A DNA stretch of 64,000 bases, from the NCBI GenBank assembly GCA_003260075.1, contig QLIY01000189.1, forward strand, positions 21,295 through 85,294, written 5' to 3'. Positions 1 through 13,100 of the stretch are shown here, in pieces. The notes beneath the pieces were generated by a model. That model saw only the letters and a list, made by a program, of their open reading frames with translations, was not told where the DNA came from and did no database searches. Positions within the stretch are counted from its first letter, which is position 1. Each line of letters opens with the position of its first letter. The translations under genes and the position numbers were made by a program. This DNA comes from Phallusia mammillata. Lineage: Eukaryota; Chordata; Ascidiacea; Phlebobranchia; Ascidiidae.

Positions 1-3000
1 CAATTAAAATAGTTGTTATCAATTCCAAACAGTATCTTGCGTATCGCTTCTTAAGTATATGTTTTGCTTTTTAGGACTTGTGGACCTTCAAGCACCAAAA
101 AACTTCCAAGCGGACCCCAACAGAGTGAGAGATGTTTCTTTGCTCTTGACATGGAGTCCAGTACGAAAAGCATCATTTTACAAGGTAAGAAAATTTTAAA
201 GTGGTGTGGACGATCTTTGTTAAATTAAATAACTCAGGCAATATAAGGCTCCAAGTAAGCTTTAACTAATTCATCTTAAAATTAAACCAACGAATCTTGA
301 GCTGGGTTTATTTCACCGCGTGAACCAATATTCCAATTCTACCAAATCTTACATCCGTATGAACATTAAATTAAACTTGTTAACCAAGAGCCGAACCGGA
401 ACTAAACCCAAACCCGCGAACCGGTTTGAGCGGTTTAATTCATTAAATTCCAATCGAACCCGAAGCGTAAAACTATAAGCAACATTTTCCTAAAACCCGA
501 ACCGGAGTTGAACCCTATATTTTGTTTGGCATTAAACATGGACCAGAAAAAATGCAGCCAGTATGTTTTACTTGTGAACGCCACCACAATTTTAAGACAA
601 ACGTAATAAAGAATCCGCGAGATTAAAGGTATAGGGCGTTCCGAAGTGATGAAATTTTTAAAAACAGAAAACCGTTCGCACCGTGTAGTTTGTCCCAACC
701 GGAAACTATATATTTTTTGCATCCTGTACCGAAACCAAACCTGTACCCAGTGTTTTTTTAAGGTGTTTTGGGGGACCGAAACGGTCCCCCAAATTTCTCC
801 AGCGGTTTCCCAAAATTTGCCAGTAGCCTAATAAATAATTCGTTTAAGCAAATATGGCTATTTTTTGGTATTTAAATGAAACACTTGCGGTCTCTTAAAA
901 CTACTTAGCGGTCACCCAAACCAAACCTTAAAAAAACCCTGCCTGTACTCATACGACATGCGATTCGACTCGCTGCTTTGGTAATTATGGTGATATAACC
1001 AGAACACTTTCATAACCACGTTGTTTAGAAATGTAACTAGCTCGTACAATTTTGAAAGTCAATTTATATATACGCTGTTCGATCGTTTGCTAAGAAATTT
1101 GTAGGCTACGTGCGATAATTAAGAGTAGGCTATAGTTCCCCCGAACAACCCCACTTCACAAAATGACGATTTTTATAATTTGATCATATGTGTACACCTT
1201 ATTTTGTGCTGTTTTTTTTTAATGCAAAATTAAACTTACAGATTCAAATTAAGCCACCAACACCTTCAGCATCAGGAATTGGTCGTAATATCATCAATCC
1301 ATATACACTTGTTGAAGGATTAAAACCTGACACAGAATATCAGTTTACATTATTTGCAGTGCATGACACAAGCCAAAGCAATCCAACTGTTACAGTGCAG
1401 CAAACTGGTATTTATGATGTTGATGAAGTACTTTGACTAAAAACTGTATCTAATTTTAAATAGCATTTTCTACAACCTACAACACTTTGTTGGTTTTATG
1501 ACAACAAAGTTTTAAAAAGCAGTAATTCTTGAACAACTTCTACATCACAAGTATCTATAAAAAAAAATTATTTGTCCAAATACCAGGCCTGGATAATCCA
1601 AACAAACAATATAAAATTCTAACCTATAAATCTGGAAAATTTGTTAAAAACTTGCAACAGTTAATTGTCATTTAAATGAAAAATAAAATGACAGCATAAA
1701 CCAATTTTAGTTGACTGTAAATTACAATTATAGTTGATTTTATTGAAAGGTTGGAAGCCCAGTACCAACCAGTACATTTAAACTATGGCTTTTTAAAACT
1801 TCAGTATATAAATATATTATGGGATTTATTCCAACATCCCATTTTGAAGTGGAAAAAATGTAACTTAAGAATGTAATTCTTAAAATATTGTAAAAATTCT
1901 TTGAAAAAAATGTTTTAAAAATTGTGATATTTGTTTGCTAGTTATTTTTTAAACTGAATAAATTTGGTAACCCATTATGTCTTAAATTGTTTTTGGTTAC
2001 TCATTTTTTAAACATCAGGATGCTGATAATTCTTGTGTATTTTGATATTTAAACACATGTTGCATAACACTAAAGTCTTAATTTTACACTACTATTTTTT
2101 TTATTAATGCTATATTTATATTTTATTGTATTAATAAAATAATTTATCAAATATAAAAAATAAATAAAATAACAAACTGTAATCAAAACATTTTTTTGCT
2201 AATTCAGCCCTTCCAGCTCCCAAACATGCTTCAGTTGTACAAGATTCTCTTACTCATAATTCAATGACTATTAGATGGGCAGACGTACCTGGAAGGTCTG
2301 CGTATAGAATCACCACTCAGCCATCATTAGGTTAGAAACATAAAATATAACAAGCAAAAAAAACAAGGTAGAGTTTTTTAAAATCAAGATTCTCAGTTTA
2401 ATAAGAAAAGAAGTTTATTTAAGTGGAATAATTTAATTCAAATCCAACATTGGTATGTTTGTTATTTTATGTACATATTTAATTTGAAAATGTTTTTAGG
2501 TGTTCTTGGTACAGAAAGTAACATATATGGACAGGAGCGCACTCTAAAAGGATTGTCAGCTAATACACAGTACACTATCACTGTATTTGCTGTAAATTGG
2601 GTGGGGGATGGTGCTGGAATTACAATCATTCAAACTACAAGTATGAGCATTGGAAAATATTTTGATCATTAAAAAGATTTAAATTGTTCATGCATGTTTT
2701 CAGAACTACCTCCCCCACAGGATCTGAAACTAGTTCGAGCAATGCTAAGCTCCAAAACTATTGGTGTCCAATGGAGTAAGGTACCAGGGGCATATAACTA
2801 TATGGTGACATACTCACATTCCAGTAGTACACAGACAACAGATGATACCTATATTGAATTAAGGTATATAAAACATATAACTATTATTGTTACTACTTTT
2901 ATCAAGTACATGTAATACTTCATGGTATATATTGAATGTTAGTTGGGTAAATATCACTATGGTTTATACTTTTTGTTTCATTAATCTGTTATTTTTTTAT

Positions 3001-6000
3001 TTCAACATTATTTCAATTTTTTGTACATTCTCTTTCAGGGATTTGAAACCAGACACCGTTTATACTGTAAATGTTGCCACCAATAATATCGCAGGTCAAA
3101 GTTCTTTTCAGTCACTAACCATAAGAACATGTAAGTTTATTAGGGTTGTTTTTAAAATAAAGGTGTTTGGAACAGCAAATATTTCATTTTGTTAGTAGTG
3201 AGCAAGACAATGCAGTTTTAAAATAAAACAAGTTCTTCTGTAAAAAATACAGTTTGTTTTATATACAACTATGGTTTTGTTTTTATATTTTGCAGTGTCC
3301 GAATGTTATCTTTCTGCAAAGGATTTCGTGGAGACTTCATTTAGGTAGATATTAAACTGCTAAATTTTCTGTCAAAAATGCATTTATTTTTTTAATTTTA
3401 TTATCATTAAATGTTTTTAAATTTTAATTCAGCATTACTTGCCCTGCCCATTGTTCAAGAGTGCAAAGTCTTTTGTATGGAACAGGAGAGTACACAACTG
3501 TATGTTTTTACATTATAACACTTGATTTGTTGTCAAATATGTATTTCATTTTACAAAAATCTGAAAAGAAAATGTATAAAACCTTAAATTTTTAATAGAT
3601 TTTAAAAATTACAGTTTAGAAGTAAATTAACTTAAAAATAATAATTTGTGCTGAAAATAAATAACGATTAGATTTTTTTGTAAATAGGATTCATACATCT
3701 GTATTGCTGCTATACATGATGGGCATATAGATAGCAGTGTTGGTGGATATGTCATGGTCAGGAAAAAAGATAAAACAATGTTTTTTGTTGGATCAACAAG
3801 AAATGGAATCACATCTAAAACGTCAGATACTGATAAATTACAAAACAGTCTTGTTAAAAGTTTATATTCTGACATTTAAGAACTTAAATATTTATTTGGA
3901 AACTAATCACATTTAACAAATTTGTTGTTTAACTAGTGTGATGCTAAACAAAATACGAGTTGTTTTTCAAGAACTCGTAATTTTGAATATGTTAAATATG
4001 CAATCTGGTGGATGAAACGCTTGTACAGTATTTTCTAACTAATCACACATCATATTTTTAGGTTTCAATATCCACACCAGTCTTTTGTTTTTGGTAAGTT
4101 TTGACTGGAAAACTTTTAGCCTTACATCTAAAAATGTCATGTAAACATTCAAAGAAATTATATGGATGTAAAATTGTACAAAACCCTTTTATCCAAGCAC
4201 AATATTTCTCCCTTTATGCTGATGTATAATTAGGAGTTTAAAATAAAGTTTTATGTTATTTCAGGCCTCCAACCTCCTCAAAATTTAACAATTACTGGAA
4301 CTGTAAAACACAATGAAATGGTTGTGAAATGGAGTCCTGTGCGTGGGGCAGCAATGTACAGAATCAGTGTTTTGCCAAATGAAGGTTTTTTACCAACTTC
4401 TACCATTATGTGCATAAACAATTTTCACTTTGTACTTTGTTTTTAATACCAACCCATATTGCAGGATGTTATATTTAGGAATGTAGTTTTCCATAATTCA
4501 CCAATATGTAATATTTTTTTGCATGTTTTTGTTGCTTTTGTTTTGTTTTACAAATGTTGCCTACAAAAGGTTATTAAGCTAAGCACAATTTTGATAAAAA
4601 TTTAAATGTAATTAACTTTTTACAGGTGGCAGTGACATTTTACGACCTGAAACCAAAGTTGTCATAACAAACCTAAAACCAAATGTAACATACACAGTTT
4701 ATGTTAGTGCAACATCTAGTGATGAATCAAGTGAAGCAGCCAAAGTTACACAAGTATTTGCCCTAATTTGTTACTATTTTCAACAACAAAATATTTTGTT
4801 AATTATTTACCTACTTCAAATGAACTATTGCTACCTCTTCGATATTTGCCTTGATACCTACAGATTAAGAACAACTACCATATGTATTTTTTTTAATGAT
4901 TTTGTTATTTTATCAAGACCACTGGTTTACCAGCACCCACAAGAGTTCAAGTTCCCCAATATTCTATAAATTCAACATCATTCAACATCGATTGGCAACA
5001 TGTTGTTGGTGCAGACAGTTATGTTGTAACTGTAAAAACAGACTTGAAAATTTATTTTGATCAGGAGACCAAAAATAATTCAGTAGGTGCTTTTCATGTG
5101 AACTGTTAGGAATTTAGCAGTATTTTAGTTTTATTTTATTTTAGATAACTGCAAAAGGTTTGATTGGTGGAACTCTTTACAACATATCTGTTTATGCAAT
5201 GAACAAAAATGGAATAGGACAAGCTATGTTGCTACAGCAATACACAGGTAAGTCCTAAAAAATAATTTTTTAAAATATTTTATTATTAAAATAAAAATCT
5301 TTTCAGCACTTTCGGCACCAAGTGACTTAGCTGTTGCGACTATCACCTCTGAAAGTATGAAATTAGTGTGGAGCAAAGTGTATGGTGCAACTGCTTACAA
5401 ATTAAGTTTTTCCCCATGCTGCCATAGGTATAAACTTACTTTATACTAAAAAGTGTGTTATTTTACCCATTTATTTAAGAGATTAAAGTTTTACCATATT
5501 ATGTGCAATAGAGAACAAGTTGTGACTGAACCATTCTACTGGTTAAAGAACCTTACATCGAACACAGAATTCACCATAAACATTGTGGCAAGCAATTCAC
5601 TAAATGATAGTAAACCTGTGATGCTTAAGCAGCGGACAGGTACATTGAATCATAAATTGCAATTTGAACTAGTAAAAAATATTAAAGCATGTTTACAATT
5701 TAAATTATAAAAGATCATTATAACATTGTTTTCCTTTTTGTGCTTTGATGCAAATGAAAGCATGATGGTGTTGTTTTTGTAATACAATTAAGAAAAATAA
5801 AATAACCACAAGCTCATTTAAAGGCCTTGGGCCACCTGTTGAAATTGGAATTTTTCCCGGAACACTCACACATTCAAGTGCAGAGATTATGTGGAAAGAA
5901 TTACATGATGCAACTAATTATGTGGTCATTGTAAACAGCCAATCAAATCAAAAAATATTTGTCAATGAAACAAAAGTAACACTTCAAGGTAAAGTGTTTT

Positions 6001-8242
6001 TCGATTGTTGCACATTTGCATTAAAGCACATTTGACAGTAAAATATGATTTGCAGAACTGAAACCTGATTCTAATCACACAATTGTGGTTTTTGGTCAAA
6101 ATGACATTGGAGATGGAGTTAAAGCATTCTTTCAGTTTACCACATGTATGAGATTTTATAATTTATTTATGTAGAATATTTTAATCTAACTTAATTTATG
6201 TAGTGCTCTCACCACCCCAGAACGTCAGAGTTGAACATATTCAGAGTTTGTCACCAACTTTAAAAATATATTGGGACAAGGTATGTTATGTGCTAAAACT
6301 GTAACAAAATAATCATTAAAATGTAACATGCATTCTTCAAAAGGTGAATGGAATATCACTGTATTCATTGTCTTGTGAACCGAGCACCAATATTTCTGGC
6401 ATTGGAAATCACTCTACTCATTCTGCAACTTTATCTGGTACTTTTTTATGGTTTTAATAAGTATTGGAAAATGTACATTTCTTGGTTTGTTTTTTTAGGT
6501 TTTACAGCTGGACATGTGTACAACATCAGTCTTGTGGCCTTGTCTGGATCTAAGTTTAGCTCAAATGTACCTTATATACTAGACACCAGCAAACCAGACA
6601 TTTCTCTGGTTGCTGGTAGCATCATTACATCCAACCAGTTTGTAATTTTTTGGAGCTCAATCCACTACAGAACAACTAAAGTTGTCCTATTGTCAAACAC
6701 GTAGGCTGTATATTTTTCATACAGATTTCACCTACATGTTAAAATGATTTTTTATATTTACAGATACACTTTGCAAAATCATGTAATTGGTTTTAATAAA
6801 AAGGAAATCTTTCTTCAAAAACCACAGTTGAACATGTTTCAACTTCAACTCTATGCTGTTCCTAAGATTATTGAATCAGAAGTTTCTGTCCAATTAATTT
6901 TGCAACATACAATTACGATAGGTAAGACTACTAGTCTAGTTGTGTTTAGAAACCTAAAAAATGTGTTAGTGGTTACGATATGTGTTAGTTTTTGTAAGAA
7001 ACAGCCATTTATAAGTGCTTTTTTAAACAAACTCAATTGTAATTTTTTTAGATGAAAGCGTTAAAGACAACAACCTTAATTTTTTCTGGTATCCTGCATT
7101 CCCACCAAACAATTTTGAGCTCATTCTCTCTTCTAATGGAGCTGATCATGCCAAAATGTTCAACAAATCTAGGTGTGTAAAGTGTGAACTCAGGGTCAGA
7201 AATGCCAATGACTGTTTATAAATGCCTAAGAATATTTTCTTGTTGTTTAAAACCCTTTTGGTTAAATGTTCCAAAAGATTCTGTATATTACTACACAACT
7301 TCAGTTTGTTTATATTTTTTTTAAACGTAATTTGTAAAATCAATAGATTTTAAAATTTTACCATATAAAATGTAACACAAATTATATAAGAAAACTATTT
7401 TTTTGTTGCAGGGCAACTCTCTCACTACAAGGCAATAGGCAATATCAAAAAGTAATCAGTGTTAATGTATTTGGTCAACCTAATGGAATGTCCCTACCAA
7501 TACCCAGCAGCTTTCAAGGTTAATATTGTTATTTTGCAACAGGAAAAAAGGTGATTGTATAATGAACTATATTAATATTCTTTTGTCTTTTTAGGAGGAG
7601 AGGTTTTACCCACACCAGAAAAACCAGGAAAGGAATCAACAATAGATTATGAAAAAAATAGGTTGGCATGATTTTAACCAACACCTAAACAATACCTGTT
7701 ACAAATAATTTTTATGCATGCTCATTTTTAAATGTAGCAACTCAAGATGTTGTACCCAAGTCTGTACCAAACCTGACGCAAACAAATGTGTGACTAAACT
7801 TGATCAAAATGGAATATTTTGTTTTAATTATGCAAACAACCGTTTTAGAAATGTTATTAGCTTTTTCATTGACCATTGAAATATCATTTAAAAACAAGAT
7901 GACACTGCAGTTGAAAAATAAAAAAAAAACATGTTAAGAAACCTAAAATTTTTATTTAAAATCATTTTTTTAATGTTAAAGTTTATGCTGAATTGATTTA
8001 TCAATCTTTGCTGTGTTTACTTTTAGAACCAATGAAGATGATGAAAAAATGAAAAAAGAGGCCTCAAGTCAAACATGGATAATAATAGTGATTGTAGTGG
8101 GAATTGTTATTGTTTTATTTATAATTATTTGTGCAGCATGTGTTTGGGAAACCTGTTGGCGAAAAACCACTTTTACGGTAAGTATGCCTTTACGACCTGA
8201 ATAATGATATCTATAACTTCATTGTTTTATTTACAGTTCTAG
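1..8242 (+). CDS. FN3-repeat and LCCL-domain transmembrane protein (5' end outside window)
   Basis: Partial gene; 27 coding exons are read: 75-184, 1242-1407, 2208-2330, 2500-2640, 2704-2863, 3039-3130, 3296-3344, 3433-3499, 3688-3821, 4062-4093, 4265-4384, 4626-4753, 4918-5082, 5145-5247, 5307-5427, 5512-5639, 5824-5988, 6056-6145, 6204-6280, 6344-6437, 6499-6700, 6764-6921, 7052-7172, 7412-7518, 7595-7661, 8027-8177, 8237-8242. Phases join throughout and give about 1024 residues. The product has three FN3 domains, an LCCL domain (3296-4093), then about seven more FN3 domains, most split over two exons and the last ones degenerate. FN3 marks are a W in strand B, the L-x-P-x-T-x-Y turn and LPAP-like linkers. 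The 8027 exon encodes an acidic/Lys stretch, a TM segment of about 23 hydrophobic residues and a very short basic tail. The architecture resembles FNDC7-type adhesion proteins, but the LCCL insertion is not typical. Ligand unknown. The signal peptide lies upstream of the window. Confidence 0.88.
185..1241 (+). other. Long intron with interspersed-repeat material
   Basis: This intron of the FN3-LCCL gene contains a relatively GC-rich block (about 350-740) with repeated GAACCGG/CCGAAACC motifs, and a complete small hAT-type element at 748-941. No coding exon was found; the flanking exons join in phase 0. Confidence 0.6.
748..941. mobile_element. Short non-autonomous hAT-type element (MITE)
   Basis: Roughly 30-bp imperfect terminal inverted repeats start CAGTGTTTTTTTAAGG on the left; the right end, read in reverse, is CAGGGTTTTTTTAAGG. 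The flanks are CCTGTACC (740-747) and CCTGTACT (942-949), a 7/8 match as expected of an 8-bp hAT target duplication. An internal hairpin with an 11-bp stem sits near 768-792. No coding capacity. Confidence 0.75.
3296..4093 (+). other. LCCL domain inside the FN3 array
   Basis: Four exons (3296-3344, 3433-3499, 3688-3821, 4062-4093) encode an LCCL module. Visible family marks are ITCPAHC, a YGTGEYTTDSYICIAAIHDG core, GGYVMV, GSTRNGITS and a closing QSFVF. These match LCCL domains of vitrin, CRISPLD and DCBLD proteins. Phases are continuous with the flanking FN3 exons. The donor of the third exon (AC|GTCAGA) is weak but is the only one that restores phase. LCCL domains are extracellular and proposed to bind lipid or LPS; the role here is unknown. 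Confidence 0.85.
7738..7922 (+). CDS. Candidate alternative last exon (secreted isoform of the FN3-LCCL protein)
   Basis: A good acceptor (TAAATGTAG) at 7737 opens an exon whose frame is in phase with the donor at 7661. It encodes 47 codons with six cysteines, starting SNSRCCTQVC, and stops with TGA at 7877-7879. An AATAAA follows at 7917-7922. Using it instead of the TM exon at 8027 would give a form with a Cys-rich tail and no membrane anchor. Inferred from sequence only; no transcript evidence. Confidence 0.45.
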
Positions 8243-8319
8243 TGGCTGTTGCGGATGATTATGCGAGAGTGTGAATTGTTTATCATCACTGCAAAACATG
8301 TTTTTTTTATTGATTTTCG

Positions 8320-8325
8320 AATAAA
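8320..8325 (+). terminator. Poly(A) signal of the FN3-LCCL gene
   Basis: AATAAA lies 78 bp after the TAG stop at 8240-8242, in an AT-rich 3' UTR. It fits the end of the membrane-anchored transcript. Confidence 0.6.
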
Positions 8326-9543
8326 CCAAACTTTTTTGATTTGTATACGTCTGCAATTTTTTTAGCAAAAAAACTAAATTATCATGAAAACAACTACACA
8401 TCAGTCACATTTTTTGGTTAAGTTAGGTCCTTTCCATTAAACTATATGGATGGGCTCAATGACATATGTTATCAAAACAAATCTTGTTTGTTTTGTACAA
8501 ATTAATAATGTGTAGTTAGCTGGGGTTGTATATCATCTAAATTCAGTGATTTTTAAAAGGTAACAACCTGAAATGAATTGATAAATGGCCTGTTGTCTTA
8601 TATGGGGTCAGCTCTCCCAACTACCCTTTTTAATTATTCTGTATCACTGCGCATGGTACAGGAATATGCTTAAATCACCAATGTAACCAAAAACAGAAAT
8701 CAACCAGTACAATCCATAAGACAAACAGAATCAACCAGTATTCACAATTTTCTCACAAAAATACATGTGTTATGTCAAAGGTTCAGGCATCTTTAGTTCC
8801 TTATTTAATTTATTTTTAGTACAACTAGCACAAATCAGACTTACTTAAAAATTTGGATGAGTAATGTGAAATTTGTTTGCTCTTTACAACTGATATAAAA
8901 AAGTGTTTGAAGATGATCCTAATTATAGTTATAAAGAGAAACATTACCAAATGACGTTATATTTTATTTGATTCTGAATAGAGTGTCGGCTACAATTACA
9001 TCTCAGGTACACATGGGAGTATAATAAATTCAACTAAATTTTTATTGTATAGGATATATTCAACTCCTTGTACTGTATGTTAATCTATCAATACAAAGTG
9101 TACTTGCCTGCAAAACTATCTGGGTGAAGTATTGGAATATAGGTAATTTACATGACAACTACAATTGGAACTAGCAAACATATTCAGTAATAAACAATTA
9201 CTTCGTGACCCACACCTTTATGTTCAAATACAAAGAATAAACATACACTTTTCTCATGTGTTGCTAGTAAATGCCACTATTTTGTGTTTGTATATTTACA
9301 GCTCTTCAATTTGACTTTTGCTGTACAGCTAAAAAATGCATGATTAAAAACAACTGTGTGAGGCCTCATAAGTTTAAAAATGCAGAAACAAAAATGATAT
9401 GAAAAATGTGCACAACTCACAAATTATATGCCATTGAACATATATCAAAAACCAAGACTTTTTTGCAAAACTCCTCTGGCACAACCATAACAACTTTATA
9501 TTTATAAAGTTAATTTTACATTTGAACAATGAACAATGATTTC
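8326..9543. other. Convergent intergenic region
   Basis: AT-rich DNA between the 3' ends of the plus-strand FN3-LCCL gene and the minus-strand LU/sushi/galaxin gene. No coding exon, RNA gene or clear repeat was recognised. Confidence 0.6.
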
Positions 9544-10171
9544 TTATTCTTCAATTTCTTCAGGTTCATCTGAATCTACGATAGGAAGAATTCTGCCCCC
9601 AAACCTTGGATCACAGTAATGTGTAGACACCACATAGGGTCGGCCGTTGCAACAAGCTTTATCACCACCTTTACGTAGAATTACTCCACGGCAGCACAGG
9701 TGGGTGCTTAGCTAAAACACATTTTTTCGATTTAAAATTTGTCAAAACAATAATACTTCGTACTTTGTTTTAGCCAGGTTTACTTACATCAAACAATTTT
9801 GTTTTGCAGCAACCTTTAATTGCAGAATTGTATGGTAATATTGAACAGCAAGAATTTAATCCATTTTGTTTAAATCTAAAATTAAAAAGGTAAATGGTTT
9901 AGAATTAAAAAAAAATAAAAAATCATAAAAAGAAAATAATCTTTTTGTGCTGCACAACTACATTTGCTTTAAAATGATTTAAGTGTGTCTATAAACACTA
10001 AAACAAAACACAACAACTTTATATTTTACATCAGTTTCCAAGCCTAAGAAATATTGTAAATGTTACACTACCTTCTTTGTCCACTACAACAAAGAACTAA
10101 TTTTGAGTTGTATGAAAATCGTCCACAGCACTTATCATGAGCTGGTCTGGTTTTTCGACAGACTGTAGTTA
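9544..10171 (-). repeat. Galaxin-like double-cysteine repeats (protein level)
   Basis: Exons 10171-10072, 9875-9788 and 9711-9544 encode six CC pairs separated by 11, 13, 11, 11 and 12 residues, followed by a single Cys. Motifs such as [20 protein letters not shown] and ACCNGRPY match galaxin repeats known from coral skeletal matrix protein and from scattered animal extracellular proteins. Function is not known here; a matrix role is inference. Confidence 0.75.
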
Positions 10172-13100
10172 CTAAAAAATCAATTATACCAAAGTAGGTT
10201 AAATTAATGTTTGCAAACAATAAAACAATATTGTCCTGTGCAACTTCTGAACTGGAAAAGGAGAACAACATCTTATAAGAACAGGGATTTCACAATTAAC
10301 ACATAAACAACAGATTTGTAGAATTATATACATTTGGATTGTTTCCGGCAGCTTGGAGTGCTAGATTTATCCCATTCTCCATTGCTCTGACAATTTAAGT
10401 TGGGAAATCCAACCAATTTGTATGAAACTGGGCATTTAAAAGAGCACTTAGATCCAACATTGAACTTGCTTGAGCATTTCATTTGTATATTTGTAGATGG
10501 TGTGACAGCTTTACAGGTTTCATCTGAGAAAAAAATTATGTTTTAAAGTTTCATGGAAATTATTTGTTCAAATAATTGGTTAAAAATTACTAAGCAATTA
10601 TCTCACTTGCAAATGAACAAGTTTTTCCACATGATCCATCACAGTTACATGTTCTTCCTCCACTACATTGTTCATCACCTGAGCATGGACTGGGACAAAC
10701 ACGATTCCTTTTTCGAGCTACTGGCAGGTTTCTTTTGGGGCACTCTGAAATAACCCCAAAACAACTCTGTATATAATTGACCAACACCATTTAAATTCCA
10801 TTGTCACTTACGGATTGTTTTCTTGACACAATTTGGTATGCTTGGTTTGTCCCACCTTGCAATACTCTGACAGTTAAGGTTAGGTAGGCCCTTCAATTGC
10901 ATGCTAGCAGCACATGTGAAAACACATTTTGATCCAACATTCAAGTTATTGCTGCATTGAACTTGCAGTCCCAAAGGCATTTGTGCAATTACATTTGGAC
11001 ACTGAATTGCTTTAAATGCAAGGAAAACAAAAGTCATGTTTACCATCAATGGCTGGACTATTTATTTATGATATAAACTCATTTAATTGTTATTTTTACT
11101 TACCAGGGTGAGCACATGACTTTCCACACGGTCCATCACACAAACATTTTAGAGGTGGTGAACATTGAGCATCACTGACACAGTAGGGTTTGCAAACTCT
11201 TCCTCGTTGCCTTGCTACTGGTAAATTTCGTCTTGCACATTCTGCAAAAAAATTTGTTTTTAAAAATAGGTCAACAATATTTTCTTAAAAGCTGAGTTTT
11301 GCAATAATTTATGTCTTGTTATACCATATGTTATTTAAAATTTGAATTTCTGCCATAATGGCCTAGGAATTTACATTTCTTCTCAAGACATAAATGCTTT
11401 AGAGCAGGGCTTCTCAAACTGTGGGAATATAATTTTGGGGTCGTGAAACATTTTGCGTTATTATGTCAGTCACAATAAATGGTATACGTGCATACATTTA
11501 TTGTTTACCCATCATTCCCGTGTATAGGCTATACCAGGGGTGCACAACCGTGCGGCCGTGAACATGTTTATTAGAATATATGTACTGGCGGCCGTGATGT
11601 AAATAAAAACTCTTTTGCCAAAAATTTTGATTTTCAAACGGCTCTAAACACATTTTGTGGAACTTAAAGAGTATTACCAGCCTAGTAGCCATATGTGCCA
11701 GACTTTTTTATGCCCATTGTGTGCAAACAATGCGAAAAAGCAGATAAGCAGATACCAATATAGATTATGACGCCATAAAAGCAAAACTGTCAATTTGTGT
11801 AGCAAGTTAGAAATTTATTTAGGCGTCATTAGATAGTATCTTTATAAATAATATATACGTATTTCTTTACATCAGTAATTTTAAAACACAAGCAAGCAGG
11901 CAATAAGCGGCCGCTGGTGAAATAAAGATCTGTGATGCGGCCGTCATAGCGAAAAGGTTGTGCACCCCTGGGCTATACCCATCAAGGGGATGCGTAGAAA
12001 TTTCTGTTTTAAAATGGGGTCGCAGAGCAAGAAAGTTTGAGTAGCCCTGCTTTAGAGTAAGACAAATGTTTTTCTTACTTATTTGTTTTTGCTGTGTTAC
12101 AGGTTTTGTTGTGGATGGTTTGGGTGTTGCTGTAGTTGCTGGAGTCTAAAAGATTTAATGTATCTTTGTAAGTTTTTTGTCTGGAGTGAATAATAATCAA
12201 CTTTTACCAATATAGTTTTTCCTATTACAGGAGTATATAAATCTTTAAGTTACAATCATTCTTATCCTTCATAATCATATTTTATAAAAACAAACATAGG
12301 ATATATTACCTTCACAACCTTCACATCGATGACATTGCAAAGATCTTCTTCACAACATTTTACATTGCAGTTTGTGATATTTGCTGTTGGAATTATGCCT
12401 TTTACTGCATTGCATGTTTGTTTGTTGCAAGCCAGGTTGGATGAACACTGGGCAATGTCAATGTACACTACAAAAAATATTTTGCCTTAACATGTTAGAT
12501 TGACAAAAATAAAATAAAAACTCACCAGTTTGTCCAAAAACAAGGACTTGTACTGAGGTAAGTTGACAAACATTTTGACTTGCTGGGCATGTTGATTTTA
12601 CAAGTGATGAATTAGTTGGTTGTTGTGTAAGGTGTGTTGAGTACCCAGAGAAACATTGGATGGTTTCAACTAATAGAAAAACAACTGTTTGTTGTTGTCA
12701 CATGCTTTTTGTATCAATAAGATTTACCTTCTTCGCAGTGCTTTCCACTGTGTCCAGTAGGACAATAGCACACATAATTGGAATTTCCAGTGGGTTTGCA
12801 TGACCCACCATTTAGGCAAGGATTGATGGCACATGAATCTGCATAAACATCATTTAAATCAAAGATTAAATCTTGAATATATTTATTTATTTTAATCTAT
12901 TTCATGTTTTTTGCATCTTTTTTATTTTATTAGCCATGCATCTTTTTCTTTTTTATTAGCATTTTCCAAAATACAACAGTGCACTGTACCAAATAAAAAG
13001 TAACAAAACATTTAAACAATAAAACTGACTAGGCAACTCCTGCTCATTCAAATTTATTGATTCTGGTGAATTACACAAGACACCCTCACAGCACTGAGCT

